Shown: positions 1 through 5,390 of the stretch, piece by piece | Layout of the letters: each line of letters starts with the position of its first letter | Numbering within the stretch: position 1 is the first letter of the stretch | NCBI GenBank assembly: GCA_900549215.1 | Contig: URNJ01000047.1 | Location: forward strand, 1-11,868 | From: an uncultured Collinsella sp. | GTDB lineage: Bacteria > Actinomycetota > Coriobacteriia > Coriobacteriales > Coriobacteriaceae | Length of the DNA: 11,868 nt | Direction of reading: 5' to 3' | Notes under the pieces: generated by a model | The model's input: only the letters and a program-made list of their open reading frames with translations | The model's database searches: none | Told to the model about the DNA's origin: nothing | Program-made: the position numbers and the translations under genes

Positions 1-1
1 T

Positions 2-1246
2 CTCAAACAACACTTTGGCTCCCGACGCACCGGTGGTCACGGAGGCCTAGACATTGCGCGGCATATCGGCCCCGGGCTGCTCGTGACCGTCGGCTTTATC
101 GACCCGGGCAACTGGGCCTCCAATATGGCCGCGGGCTCGCAGTTTGGCTACGCGCTGCTGTGGATCGTCACGCTGTCCACGATCATGTTGATCGTCTTGC
201 AGCACAACGCGGCGCACCTGGGTATCGCCACGGGCGCCTGCCTTGCCGAGGCCACGACCCGCTTTCCCCCCCCCATCGTGGGACGCAGGGTGCTCGCCAG
301 CGCCTATCTCGCGACCATCGCCACCGCCATGGCCGAGGTCCTGGGCGGCGCGATTGCCCTTCAAATGCTCTTTGGGCTGCCCGTGCGCGCGGGCTGCGTC
401 ATCGTGGCGACAGTATCGATGGCGATGCTCATGACGAACTCCTACAAGCATGCCGAACGCTGGATCATCGCCTTTGTAGGCGTGGTAGGACTCTCGTTTT
501 TGGCCGAGCTTGCACTAGTCAAGGTCGACTGGCCGCAAGCCGCCGCAAGCTGGATCACGCCTAGTATGCCCACTGGCTCTGCTGCGATTATCGTGAGTGT
601 CCTGGGTGCGGTCGTTATGCCCCACAACCTCTTTCTACACTCCGAGGTCATCCAATCCATGCACTTCGAAGGCCAAGGCGACCAGGTTATCGAAGAGCGT
701 CTGCGCTACGAGCTCTTCGACACGCTCTTTTCGATGGGCGTGGGCTGGGCAATCAACTCAGCCATGGTCATCCTGGCCGCAACGACCTTCTTTGCGCATG
801 GCATGGTCGTAGACGACCTCGCCGTCGCAGCGGCCACGCTCTCCCCCATCTTGGGCCCGGCGAGCTCGACCATCTTTGCGGTAGCGCTGCTGTTCGCGGG
901 ACTATCGAGCAGCGTGACAGCGGGCATGGCGGCGGGAACCGTCACTGCGGGCATGTTCGACGAGGAATACGATATCCACGACCGACATTCCTCGATCGGG
1001 GTGGCAGCCTGTTTCGTCGGCGCAGTGACGGCGTGCCTGGTCGTCCCAAATCCTTTTGAAGGTCTCATCTGGAGTCAGGCACTGCTGTCGCTTCAGCTAC
1101 CGATTACGGTCTTTGTGCTCATACGGCTCACCAGTTCACCCCGCGTCATGGGCAAATACGCCAACTCGCGCCCACTCAACGCGCTGCTTGTAGGGATTGG
1201 CGCCATCGTGACGATTCTCGATGTCGTGTTGTTGACAGGGATGTAA
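2..1246 (+). CDS. mntH: Nramp-family divalent metal (Mn2+/Fe2+) transporter, 5' end cut by window edge
   Basis: Proton-coupled Mn2+/Fe2+ importer of the inner membrane. The frame is open from base 2 to the TAA at 1244-1246, giving 414 visible residues, close to the full length of bacterial MntH, so probably only a few N-terminal residues are missing. The GTG at 83 would start after the first conserved segment and is not the real start. The TM1 metal-binding motif DPGN lies at visible residues 34-37, preceded by GPGLLV. The TM6 motif MPHNLFLHS begins near residue 206, with an Ala three residues before its Met, the canonical arrangement for transition-metal selectivity. The rest is strongly hydrophobic and fits about 11 membrane helices. 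A run of nine C encodes Pro-Pro-Pro at 266-274. An inverted repeat follows the gene, and the next genes run the other way. The promoter is outside the window, so regulation cannot be read. Confidence 0.95.
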   Translation, partial: LKQHFGSRRTGGHGGLDIARHIGPGLLVTVGFIDPGNWASNMAAGSQFGYALLWIVTLSTIMLIVLQHNAAHLGIATGACLAEATTRFPPPIVGRRVLASAYLATIATAMAEVLGGAIALQMLFGLPVRAGCVIVATVSMAMLMTNSYKHAERWIIAFVGVVGLSFLAELALVKVDWPQAAASWITPSMPTGSAAIIVSVLGAVVMPHNLFLHSEVIQSMHFEGQGDQVIEERLRYELFDTLFSMGVGWAINSAMVILAATTFFAHGMVVDDLAVAAATLSPILGPASSTIFAVALLFAGLSSSVTAGMAAGTVTAGMFDEEYDIHDRHSSIGVAACFVGAVTACLVVPNPFEGLIWSQALLSLQLPITVFVLIRLTSSPRVMGKYANSRPLNALLVGIGAIVTILDVVLLTGM

Positions 1247-1273
1247 TGGGACGGGGCACCTACCCAGACAAAC

Positions 1274-1330
1274 GTCTCGATCTGTAACAGGAAGACCCGT
1301 TTTGAGCCGTTAAACGTTACAGATTGAGAC
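1274..1330. repeat. 15-bp inverted repeat downstream of mntH
   Basis: Arms 1274-1288 and 1316-1330 are complementary over 15 positions with one G-T pair, around a 27-nt loop. In plus-strand RNA this is a stable hairpin about 30 nt after the mntH stop. It could end or protect the mntH transcript, but no run of T follows, so it is not a classical intrinsic terminator. It may instead be one copy of a dispersed intergenic palindrome. Confidence 0.7.
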
Positions 1331-1398
1331 AAAAGGTCGGCCGGACTCACAACAGACAAGATCGGCCAACAGCAACAGTGATCCCTTGGGGGCGGAGG

Positions 1399-1434
1399 AA
1401 AAGGGCCCCGGCCGAGAATTCGACCGGGGCCCTT
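1399..1434 (-). terminator. Intrinsic terminator of the rubredoxin gene
   Basis: Arms 1401-1411 and 1424-1434 form a perfect 11-bp GC-rich stem (AAGGGCCCCGG and its complement) around a 12-nt loop. Read on the minus strand, the stem ends in TTTT. It lies about 40 nt beyond the rubredoxin stop. The stem is symmetrical, so it might also stop plus-strand transcripts from mntH, though with a poorer tail. Confidence 0.8.
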
Positions 1435-1474
1435 GGACAGAGCTATGTGTTGCTACAAGCCGTGTGCCGACGAG

Positions 1475-1618
1475 CTACTCCTCGACGAGCTCAAACTGAT
1501 CGGGACCGACGCCGCACACCGGGCACACGTAGTCCTCGGGCAGCTCGGGCGTATCGACCTCAACCTCGTAGCCACAAACGATGCACACGAACTTATACGT
1601 CTTCTTCTCCTCAGCCAT
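1475..1618 (-). CDS. Short rubredoxin
   Basis: Small mononuclear iron electron carrier of 47 residues. Iron ligands are two Cys pairs: CIVCG at Cys12/Cys15 and CPVCG at Cys32/Cys35. They are followed by VGPDQFE, the classic rubredoxin ending. The start is the ATG at 1616-1618, because AGGAG sits 6 nt upstream; an ATG further out has no such site. Only 16 residues separate the Cys pairs, against about 29 in common 52-54-residue rubredoxins, so the middle loop is shortened and the usual Trp before the second pair is Tyr. The gene has its own promoter at 1663-1690 and terminator at 1399-1434. It lies 89 nt downstream of a flavin-reductase-like gene on the same strand. The two domains occur fused, in this order, in Hrb of acetogens, so a shared electron-transfer role is likely (inference). 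Confidence 0.93.
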   Translation of the reverse strand: MAEEKKTYKFVCIVCGYEVEVDTPELPEDYVCPVCGVGPDQFELVEE

Positions 1619-1662
1619 GATGTTCTCCTCTCGAACGCGACTGGTGATGTACTTCATCTATT

Positions 1663-1690
1663 AGTATAGATTCTCAATAATATAATGCAA
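1663..1690 (-). promoter_or_regulatory. Sigma-A-type promoter of the rubredoxin gene
   Basis: On the minus strand TTGCAT (1685-1690) and TATACT (1663-1668) are separated by 16 bp, in an AT-rich stretch that stands out from the GC-rich surroundings. TCTAT and ATAGA form a small dyad over the -10 region, which could be an operator or chance. The position implies that rubredoxin can be transcribed apart from the flavin reductase gene. Confidence 0.65.
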
Positions 1691-1707
1691 GTATTTTTAA
1701 AACATTT

Positions 1708-2211
1708 CTAGCCTTGATACGAGGACGCCTTCGGAGGCGTCTTGCCCTTCAGGACCTTATGGTAGTAATCGTAGGTGAGCGGCGTGTCGTCGCTCAGGCG
1801 CTCGGCATCCTCGACCTCGCCGATAAACAGTAGATGCGTGCCCACATCCACGGTATCAATCAAACGGCAGCTAAACAGGGCCGCCGCGTGCTCGGGCACA
1901 TAGGGCATGCCCAGAGCCGTCTCGCGGGTCTCGTACTTGGCAAACTTGTCGTAATCGCTGCTGGTGCGGAACCCAAAGTTACCGATGTAGAGCATGTCGG
2001 CGGTCTGATCGATCACGGTCAGCGCGAACGCTTTGGCCGATGCGATAACGCCCGAGGTGACGTTTTCCTTGTTCACGGCAACCGAAATGCGCGGCGGCAT
2101 GGACGTCACCTGCACCGCCGTGTTGATGACGCAGCCGGCGCGCAGCCCGTCTGCCGCGGCGCTCACCACGTACAGGCCGCTCGGCATGGTAAAGAACGCA
2201 GTTTTGTCCAT
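1708..2211 (-). CDS. Flavin reductase-like FMN-binding protein (Hrb N-domain type)
   Basis: A 167-residue protein of the flavin reductase-like split-barrel FMN-binding family, expected to pass electrons from NAD(P)H or a partner protein through bound FMN. Visible family signs are the N-terminal MPSGLYVVSA, then QVTSMPPRISVAVNKEN (about residues 35-51), a central HLLFIGEV strand, and a C-terminal LTYDYYHKVLKGKTPP segment. The start is taken at the ATG of 2209-2211, preceded on the minus strand by AGGGGAG at 8 nt; longer versions would lack this site. The protein ends at the point where, in the acetogen protein Hrb, a rubredoxin domain begins. The next gene on the strand is a free rubredoxin. 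The physiological acceptor, for example a flavodiiron protein, is not in the window. Confidence 0.88.
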   Translation of the reverse strand: MDKTAFFTMPSGLYVVSAAADGLRAGCVINTAVQVTSMPPRISVAVNKENVTSGVIASAKAFALTVIDQTADMLYIGNFGFRTSSDYDKFAKYETRETALGMPYVPEHAAALFSCRLIDTVDVGTHLLFIGEVEDAERLSDDTPLTYDYYHKVLKGKTPPKASSYQG

Positions 2212-2337
2212 AACGATCACTCCCCTAGCTCGGGTTGGAACCTCATGGATGTATGTACCCACAAAAAGACAGCGCCCATAACGGACGCCGCCTTTGAAAC
2301 ATATGTGTCAGAACAGTAAGAAAGATGAGACACCCGC

Positions 2338-2404
2338 AGTTGCGGTGAAATAGGGACTGAATAGCCCCTCAAACAGGCAAAACAGTCCGTATTCCACCGC
2401 AACT
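2338..2404. repeat. 22-bp inverted repeat between smpB and the flavin reductase gene
   Basis: Arms 2338-2359 and 2383-2404 pair over 22 positions with two mismatches, around a 23-nt loop. The structure begins 12 nt after the smpB stop on the minus strand. No T run follows on either strand, so it resembles an intergenic palindromic (REP-like) element more than a simple terminator. It may still protect the 3' end of the smpB message. Confidence 0.75.
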
Positions 2405-2415
2405 ATGAAGGACGG

Positions 2416-2886
2416 TCAGCGGTTGCGTTCCTTGAGGGCGCGGTCGATCTCGCGTTGGACATCACGCTTGGCCATGTCCTCGCGCTTGTCGTAGAGCTTC
2501 TTGCCGCGACCCAGGCCCAGCAGCAGTTTTACGCGACCGTCGGTATTAAAGTAGAGCTCCAACGGAACCAGCGCATAACCACGGTTGCGAAGTTTGCCGT
2601 CAAGAAAGTCGATCTCCTTGCGGTGCAGTAGCAGACGGCGCCGACGGTCGGGATCGCGATTCCACACGCCACCATGGCTATAAGGGTGGATATGCAGGCC
2701 GACGAGCCAGCACTCCCCGCCACGAATCAGTGCAAAGGTATCGGTAATCTGGCACGCGCGCTCGCGAATCGACTTGACCTCGGTACCGCTCAGCTCAATA
2801 CCGCACTCAAACGTCTCATCGATAAAGTACTCGTGATGTGCCGAGCGATTCTTGGAAATGAGCTTGCGCTCGCGCTTACTGGGCAT
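2416..2886 (-). CDS. smpB: SsrA-binding protein SmpB
   Basis: 156-residue RNA-binding protein that brings tmRNA to stalled ribosomes for trans-translation; 150-160 residues is the usual length. The OB-fold signature is clear: ISKNRSAHHEYFI, then CGIELSGTEVKSIR, and later RGYALVPLELYF. The basic C-terminal tail with GRGKKLYDKRE and AKRDVQREIDRALKERNR enters the ribosomal decoding site in this family. The start is the ATG at 2884-2886, with a perfect AAGGAGG 6 nt upstream. The first 11 bases overlap the end of the upstream TPR gene, so translation is probably coupled. The usual neighbour rnr lies about 8.6 kb away in this window, and no tmRNA gene was found nearby. Confidence 0.97.
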   Translation of the reverse strand: MPSKRERKLISKNRSAHHEYFIDETFECGIELSGTEVKSIRERACQITDTFALIRGGECWLVGLHIHPYSHGGVWNRDPDRRRRLLLHRKEIDFLDGKLRNRGYALVPLELYFNTDGRVKLLLGLGRGKKLYDKREDMAKRDVQREIDRALKERNR

Positions 2887-3793
2887 CGCCGGCCTCCTTG
2901 GCGCCATCGGCGTTTGAGCCCGCAGCCTCGCGCTTTGCCCTGCGCTCGGCATTAAGCTCGGCATCGCTCTCGCGCACCAGCTTGATAATCGCCGCGCATG
3001 CCTCCTCGCCCACCAGGTCGCGGGCACGGACCGTCAGACGCGTAGCCTCCTGCTTGTCGCCGTCGCTTGCAGCATCGGTCGCGCACATGATCAGGCAGAT
3101 GGCGATCTCGGCCGAAGGCGAGGTCGGCACGCCCTGCAGGGCGAGCTCACCCATCACATGGTCGTCACTCTCGTCCGCGGCATCCGGATAGGTGGTATGG
3201 ATCTTGTTGAGCAGGCGCGTCGTATGCGCATCGCCAGGGGCCAAGCGCAGTGCCAGACGCGCGCAACCCACGGCAGCCGAAACGTTCTCGGTCTCGGGCT
3301 CCAAGAAGTACTGACCTAGATTGGCGTAAGCGCGGGCGGCGCACTTGCCATCGCTCGCGCGCTCTAGCACCGAAAACGAAAGCGAAGCCCACTCCTGCTT
3401 GTCCTCGAGAGCGCGGAACAGCTCGGCCAGATCCAGGCGGTAGTTGCAGTTCATGGGGTCCCAGCGCACGGCCTGCATCAAGGCGTTGCGAGCACTCACA
3501 TAATCCTGCTGGCGAATGTAGGCAAACGCCATGTCAGAGTACAGGCGGTCAAACGGCACCTCGACCTGCACGAGCTCGCGCGGATCCTTCTCCACACGGC
3601 GATAGGCCAAGCGCTCAAACTTGCTATCGAAGCTAAAGTATTGGCGCTTCTCCTCCGTCTTGCACTCAGCGTCGATATACTCCTCGGCGAGCTCCACCAG
3701 ACGCTCCAGCAGCGGCGTCGCCGTAGCCAGGTCGCCCTGCGCCAGATAGTTCTCGGCATACGTGATGTCTTGCAAGCTGATGGGCAGATCCAT
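2876..3793 (-). CDS. TPR-type helical repeat protein, co-transcribed with smpB
   Basis: 305-residue soluble protein with no signal peptide or membrane segment, and no recognised catalytic motif. From about residue 78 to 200 it is built of paired helices in TPR style, for example SDMAFAYIRQQDYVSARNAL, followed by AVRWDPMNCNYRLDLAELFRAL and later ARAYANLGQYFL. TPR proteins act as scaffolds for protein binding; the partner here is unknown. The tail after residue 275 is rich in Ala, Glu and Lys and probably disordered. The start is the ATG at 3791-3793, with GAGGAG 5 nt upstream. The last codons contain the smpB ribosome binding site and overlap its start by 11 bases, so the two are surely one transcription unit. 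That pairing may hint at a translation-related role, but this is weak. Confidence 0.88.
   Translation of the reverse strand: MDLPISLQDITYAENYLAQGDLATATPLLERLVELAEEYIDAECKTEEKRQYFSFDSKFERLAYRRVEKDPRELVQVEVPFDRLYSDMAFAYIRQQDYVSARNALMQAVRWDPMNCNYRLDLAELFRALEDKQEWASLSFSVLERASDGKCAARAYANLGQYFLEPETENVSAAVGCARLALRLAPGDAHTTRLLNKIHTTYPDAADESDDHVMGELALQGVPTSPSAEIAICLIMCATDAASDGDKQEATRLTVRARDLVGEEACAAIIKLVRESDAELNAERRAKREAAGSNADGAKEAGDAQ
2893..2899 (-). promoter_or_regulatory. smpB ribosome binding site inside the TPR gene
   Basis: Minus-strand AAGGAGG, 6 nt before the smpB ATG, lies wholly within the last codons of the upstream gene. It fixes the smpB start, and suggests that ribosomes finishing the TPR gene re-initiate on smpB. 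Confidence 0.85.
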
Positions 3794-3828
3794 GGCTACT
3801 CCTCGATCTGAGCGAAACACGGCAGGCG

Positions 3829-3840
3829 CCGTATATACGG
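3829..3840. promoter_or_regulatory. 12-bp perfect palindrome upstream of the TPR gene
   Basis: CCGTATATACGG is a perfect 12-bp palindrome, 36 bp before the TPR gene start and between it and the tRNA terminator. It overlaps a TATA-like stretch that may be part of the TPR-smpB promoter, with no good -35 visible. It could be a repressor site or chance. Confidence 0.3.
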
Positions 3841-3849
3841 TCAATACAC

Positions 3850-3878
3850 AAAACCCGGGTCTCTTACGAGGCCCGGGC
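3850..3878 (-). terminator. Terminator of the tRNA-Gln/tRNA-Glu transcript
   Basis: On the minus strand a hairpin with GCCCGGG and CCCGGGT arms, extended inward by CTC/GAG after one mismatch, closes on a GTAA loop and is followed by TTTTGTGT. It begins 10 nt after the tRNA-Glu CCA end and separates the tRNAs from the TPR gene. Confidence 0.8.
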
Positions 3879-3887
3879 GTTCAATTT

Positions 3888-3964
3888 TGGTAGCCCGTAC
3901 CAGATTCGAACTGGTGATCTCCGCCTTGAGAGGGCGGCGTCCTAAACCGCTAGACGAACGGGCC
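3888..3964 (-). tRNA. tRNA-Glu (CTC)
   Basis: Complete cloverleaf of 77 nt with an encoded CCA end. The acceptor stem GGCCCGT pairs with ACGGGCT, with a G-U at the first pair. The anticodon stem CCGCC/GGCGG encloses the loop CTCTCAA, whose anticodon CTC reads GAG. The T arm contains the normal GTTCGAATC. It lies 17 nt downstream of tRNA-Gln and shares its transcript. Confidence 0.96.
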
Positions 3965-3981
3965 ATATGTAGCAAATGCAA

Positions 3982-4055
3982 TGGCTGGGATGGAGGGAGT
4001 CGAACCCCCATTGACGGAACCAGAATCCGCTGTCCTGCCATTAGACGACATCCCA
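3982..4055 (-). tRNA. tRNA-Gln (CTG)
   Basis: Complete cloverleaf of 74 nt with an encoded CCA end. The acceptor TGGGATG pairs fully with CATCCCA, and G is the discriminator base. The anticodon loop TTCTGGT carries CTG, which reads CAG. The T arm is GGGGGTTCGACTCCCTC. It is the first of the two tRNAs on this transcript. Confidence 0.96.
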
Positions 4056-4099
4056 ATGACTGCATCGCTGCGCTCGGCTGTGCCTTTGCGCAAGAAAGA

Positions 4100-4128
4100 A
4101 ATATACGGGAAGTCTCGCCGTGACGCAA
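4100..4128 (-). promoter_or_regulatory. Promoter of the tRNA operon
   Basis: On the minus strand TTGCGT (4123-4128) and TATATT (4100-4105) are separated by exactly 17 bp, about 45 bp upstream of tRNA-Gln. This is a good match to a sigma-A housekeeping promoter. Confidence 0.7.
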
Positions 4129-4131
4129 GCC

Positions 4132-4166
4132 CCAATTTTGACTTTTTTGAAATTCAGTCAAATTGG
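4132..4166. repeat. AT-rich inverted repeat just upstream of the tRNA promoter
   Basis: CCAATTTTGACT (4132-4143) and AGTCAAATTGG (4156-4166) are complementary apart from one extra T, around a 12-nt AT-rich loop. It begins 4 bp upstream of the tRNA -35 box, where an upstream element or activator would bind. It may also be a small hairpin between the divergently oriented units. Confidence 0.45.
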
Positions 4167-4236
4167 CCTAATTTAGTCCAACCCGTGAAGGACCTGTGAA
4201 GCCAACCGCTGTACACGAAGGGCAAAACACCGCGAG

Positions 4237-4268
4237 CGGTAGCCGTCAACCGTTGGCGGATTCTACCG
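4237..4268. repeat. Composite hairpin upstream of the 4332 gene
   Basis: CGGTAG (4237-4242) pairs with CTACCG (4263-4268). Inside it CCGTCAA (4243-4249) pairs with TTGGCGG (4253-4259) with one mismatch. This gives about 12 paired bases with a 3-nt bulge and a 3-nt loop. It covers TTGGCG (4253-4258), a possible -35 box set 17 bp before a weak GATAGC, so it could act as an operator or as a structured leader. Confidence 0.45.
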
Positions 4269-4331
4269 TGAAAACGATAGCACCAGGCAACACAATCGAA
4301 GTATCAATGATCGCGTAGATATCGAGGCGCC

Positions 4332-4742
4332 ATGGACGAAGAGCTTGATTACCTATGGGAGACCCTGGGCCTCGAGATCACTGCCGACCTTTGGCCCGAA
4401 CGGGACAAAATTCACCCCACGTTACGCCCCGCCATTACTGTGGTGCAGGCAAAATACCGCCGTGCATCCTTTTTGATCATGCGGATGTCATGGCACGCGG
4501 GACTCCCCGACCTTAAGCGAATCCAGGCAAGCCTCGTCGAGCTGTCCGGCATGCCGACCGTCATATCCGAGGCGCACCTGGAGCAGCGCCAGCGCGAGCG
4601 ACTGCAACAGCAGCGGATTCCCTTTATCTGCCCCGGCATTCAGGCATATCTGCCCTTTATGGACGAAGAGTACTGGAGCGGCAAGCCCAACAAGCACGTA
4701 AAGGTCTACGATCCGCACGAATGGGCACAGCTGGCGGACTGA
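4332..4742 (+). CDS. Uncharacterised 136-residue protein
   Basis: I do not recognise this as a named gene. It has no signal peptide or membrane helix. The segment from about residue 85 (ERLQQQRIPFICPGIQAYLP) resembles, from memory, the 'IPFIVPGxQxYLP' segment in an uncharacterised Firmicutes family where a similar N-terminal domain is followed by a winged-helix DNA-binding domain. Here the protein stops soon after that motif, so any DNA-binding half is missing; it is either a single-domain relative or a truncated form. The ATG at 4332 has GAGG only 4 nt upstream, a close but usable site, and an in-frame stop at 4308-4310 excludes a much longer start. It stands alone on the plus strand among minus-strand genes, with a composite hairpin before it and the palindrome array after it, which hints at accessory DNA. 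Confidence 0.75.
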   Translation: MDEELDYLWETLGLEITADLWPERDKIHPTLRPAITVVQAKYRRASFLIMRMSWHAGLPDLKRIQASLVELSGMPTVISEAHLEQRQRERLQQQRIPFICPGIQAYLPFMDEEYWSGKPNKHVKVYDPHEWAQLAD

Positions 4743-4761
4743 CTGGGGCAGGCCCGCCGGC

Positions 4762-4931
4762 GGAAAGTGCGTCCCAGATTTCAAGCTCAAACTGGTCCCC
4801 ACTTTCCCGTCGAGCCCTCAACCGGAAACCGTGTCCCACAATCGAAGCTCAGAATGGGACGTGCTTTCCGCAACCGGCCACTTTGGGAAAGTACATCCCA
4901 TTCTGGAAGCGAATTCCGGGTCGCACTTTCC
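4762..4931. repeat. Three 46-nt palindromic units at exact 62-bp period
   Basis: Units at 4762-4807, 4824-4869 and 4886-4931 are each 46 nt, separated by two unrelated 16-nt spacers. All three begin GGAAA, have TCCCA at unit positions 11-15, AAGC at 22-25, GG at 33-34, and end CTTTCC. Each is an imperfect palindrome able to fold into a hairpin of about 15 bp with a loop near AAGCTCA. The array fills the gap between the convergent 4332 gene and the arsC-like gene, ending 7 bp from the latter's stop codon. It may terminate or protect both transcripts. The sequences diverge between units while the folding and spacing persist. Confidence 0.88.
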
Positions 4932-4938
4932 GCAGCCG

Positions 4939-5298
4939 CTACAGCAACGCCTCGGCCCAAGCCGCTTCCTTAAACCCAGGAATCGCAAAGTCGTCGCCCA
5001 CCAGCAGCGGACGCTTGACCAGCATGCCGTCGGTCGCCAGCAGCTCGTAGCACTCCTGATCCGTCATGCCCGCATCCAGACGCGCCTTCAGGCCCAGCTC
5101 TCGATATTTCATGCCCGACGAATTAAAGAAGCGCCGCACCGGCAGCCCCGAACGAGCAATCCAGGTCGCAAGCTCATCAGCCGTGGGATTGTCCAAAACG
5201 ATATCGCGGTCGATGTACTCTACCCCATGTTCGTCCAGCCATGCCTTGGCCTTCTTACAGGTCGAGCACTTGGAATATTCAACAAACAGTACGGTCAT
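4939..5298 (-). CDS. ArsC/Spx-family thioredoxin-fold protein
   Basis: 119-residue cytoplasmic protein of the ArsC/Spx/YffB family. An N-terminal beta strand leads into Cys11-Ser-Thr-Cys14, a CxxC redox pair in the normal place, then a helix with KKAKAWL. The middle has LPVRRFFNSSG and the end LVKRPLLVGDDFAIPGF, both standard for the family. The CxxC form is typical of the loosely named 'arsenate reductase family' proteins. It is shorter than Spx (about 131 residues), there is no ars gene nearby, and arsenate reduction should not be assumed; a thiol-redox role is safer. The ATG at 5296-5298 is chosen because GGAGG lies 6 nt upstream. It is 92 bp downstream of mupG on the same strand with no clear terminator between, so some read-through from the mur operon is possible. 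Confidence 0.88.
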   Translation of the reverse strand: MTVLFVEYSKCSTCKKAKAWLDEHGVEYIDRDIVLDNPTADELATWIARSGLPVRRFFNSSGMKYRELGLKARLDAGMTDQECYELLATDGMLVKRPLLVGDDFAIPGFKEAAWAEALL

Positions 5299-5390
5299 GG
5301 GAATCCTCCGAATATAGATCGGCCAACGCAGGCACACGCCACACGAGGCGCCTTCGTATGATGGGCCAATTGTAGCCCGCGGGTCACACG

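Noticed and set aside
83..1246. GTG at 83 as the mntH start
   Set aside because: The frame is open to the left edge and encodes conserved residues (GPGLLV) before this point, so the start lies at or beyond the window edge.
1663..1690. PerR, Fur or IdeR operator over the rubredoxin promoter
   Set aside because: The AT-rich dyad resembles none of the consensus sites well enough, and the match could come from base composition alone.
2212..2415. tmRNA (ssrA) gene next to smpB
   Set aside because: The gap is only about 200 nt, less than a tmRNA needs, and shows neither tRNA-like ends nor a tag reading frame ending in Ala-Ala.
3841..4199. Several small open frames across the tRNA region
   Set aside because: They translate tRNA sequence in sense or antisense and give the familiar false peptides such as RFELVISALRG. 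The tRNAs explain the bases fully.
4762..4931. CRISPR array
   Set aside because: The geometry is repeat-spacer-like, but there are only three units, spacers are 16 nt, units are themselves long palindromes with much divergence, and no cas gene is present.
5299..5390. Terminator between mupG and the arsC-like gene
   Set aside because: Only short GGGC/GCCC and CCCGCGGG dyads are present, with no T run on the minus strand.
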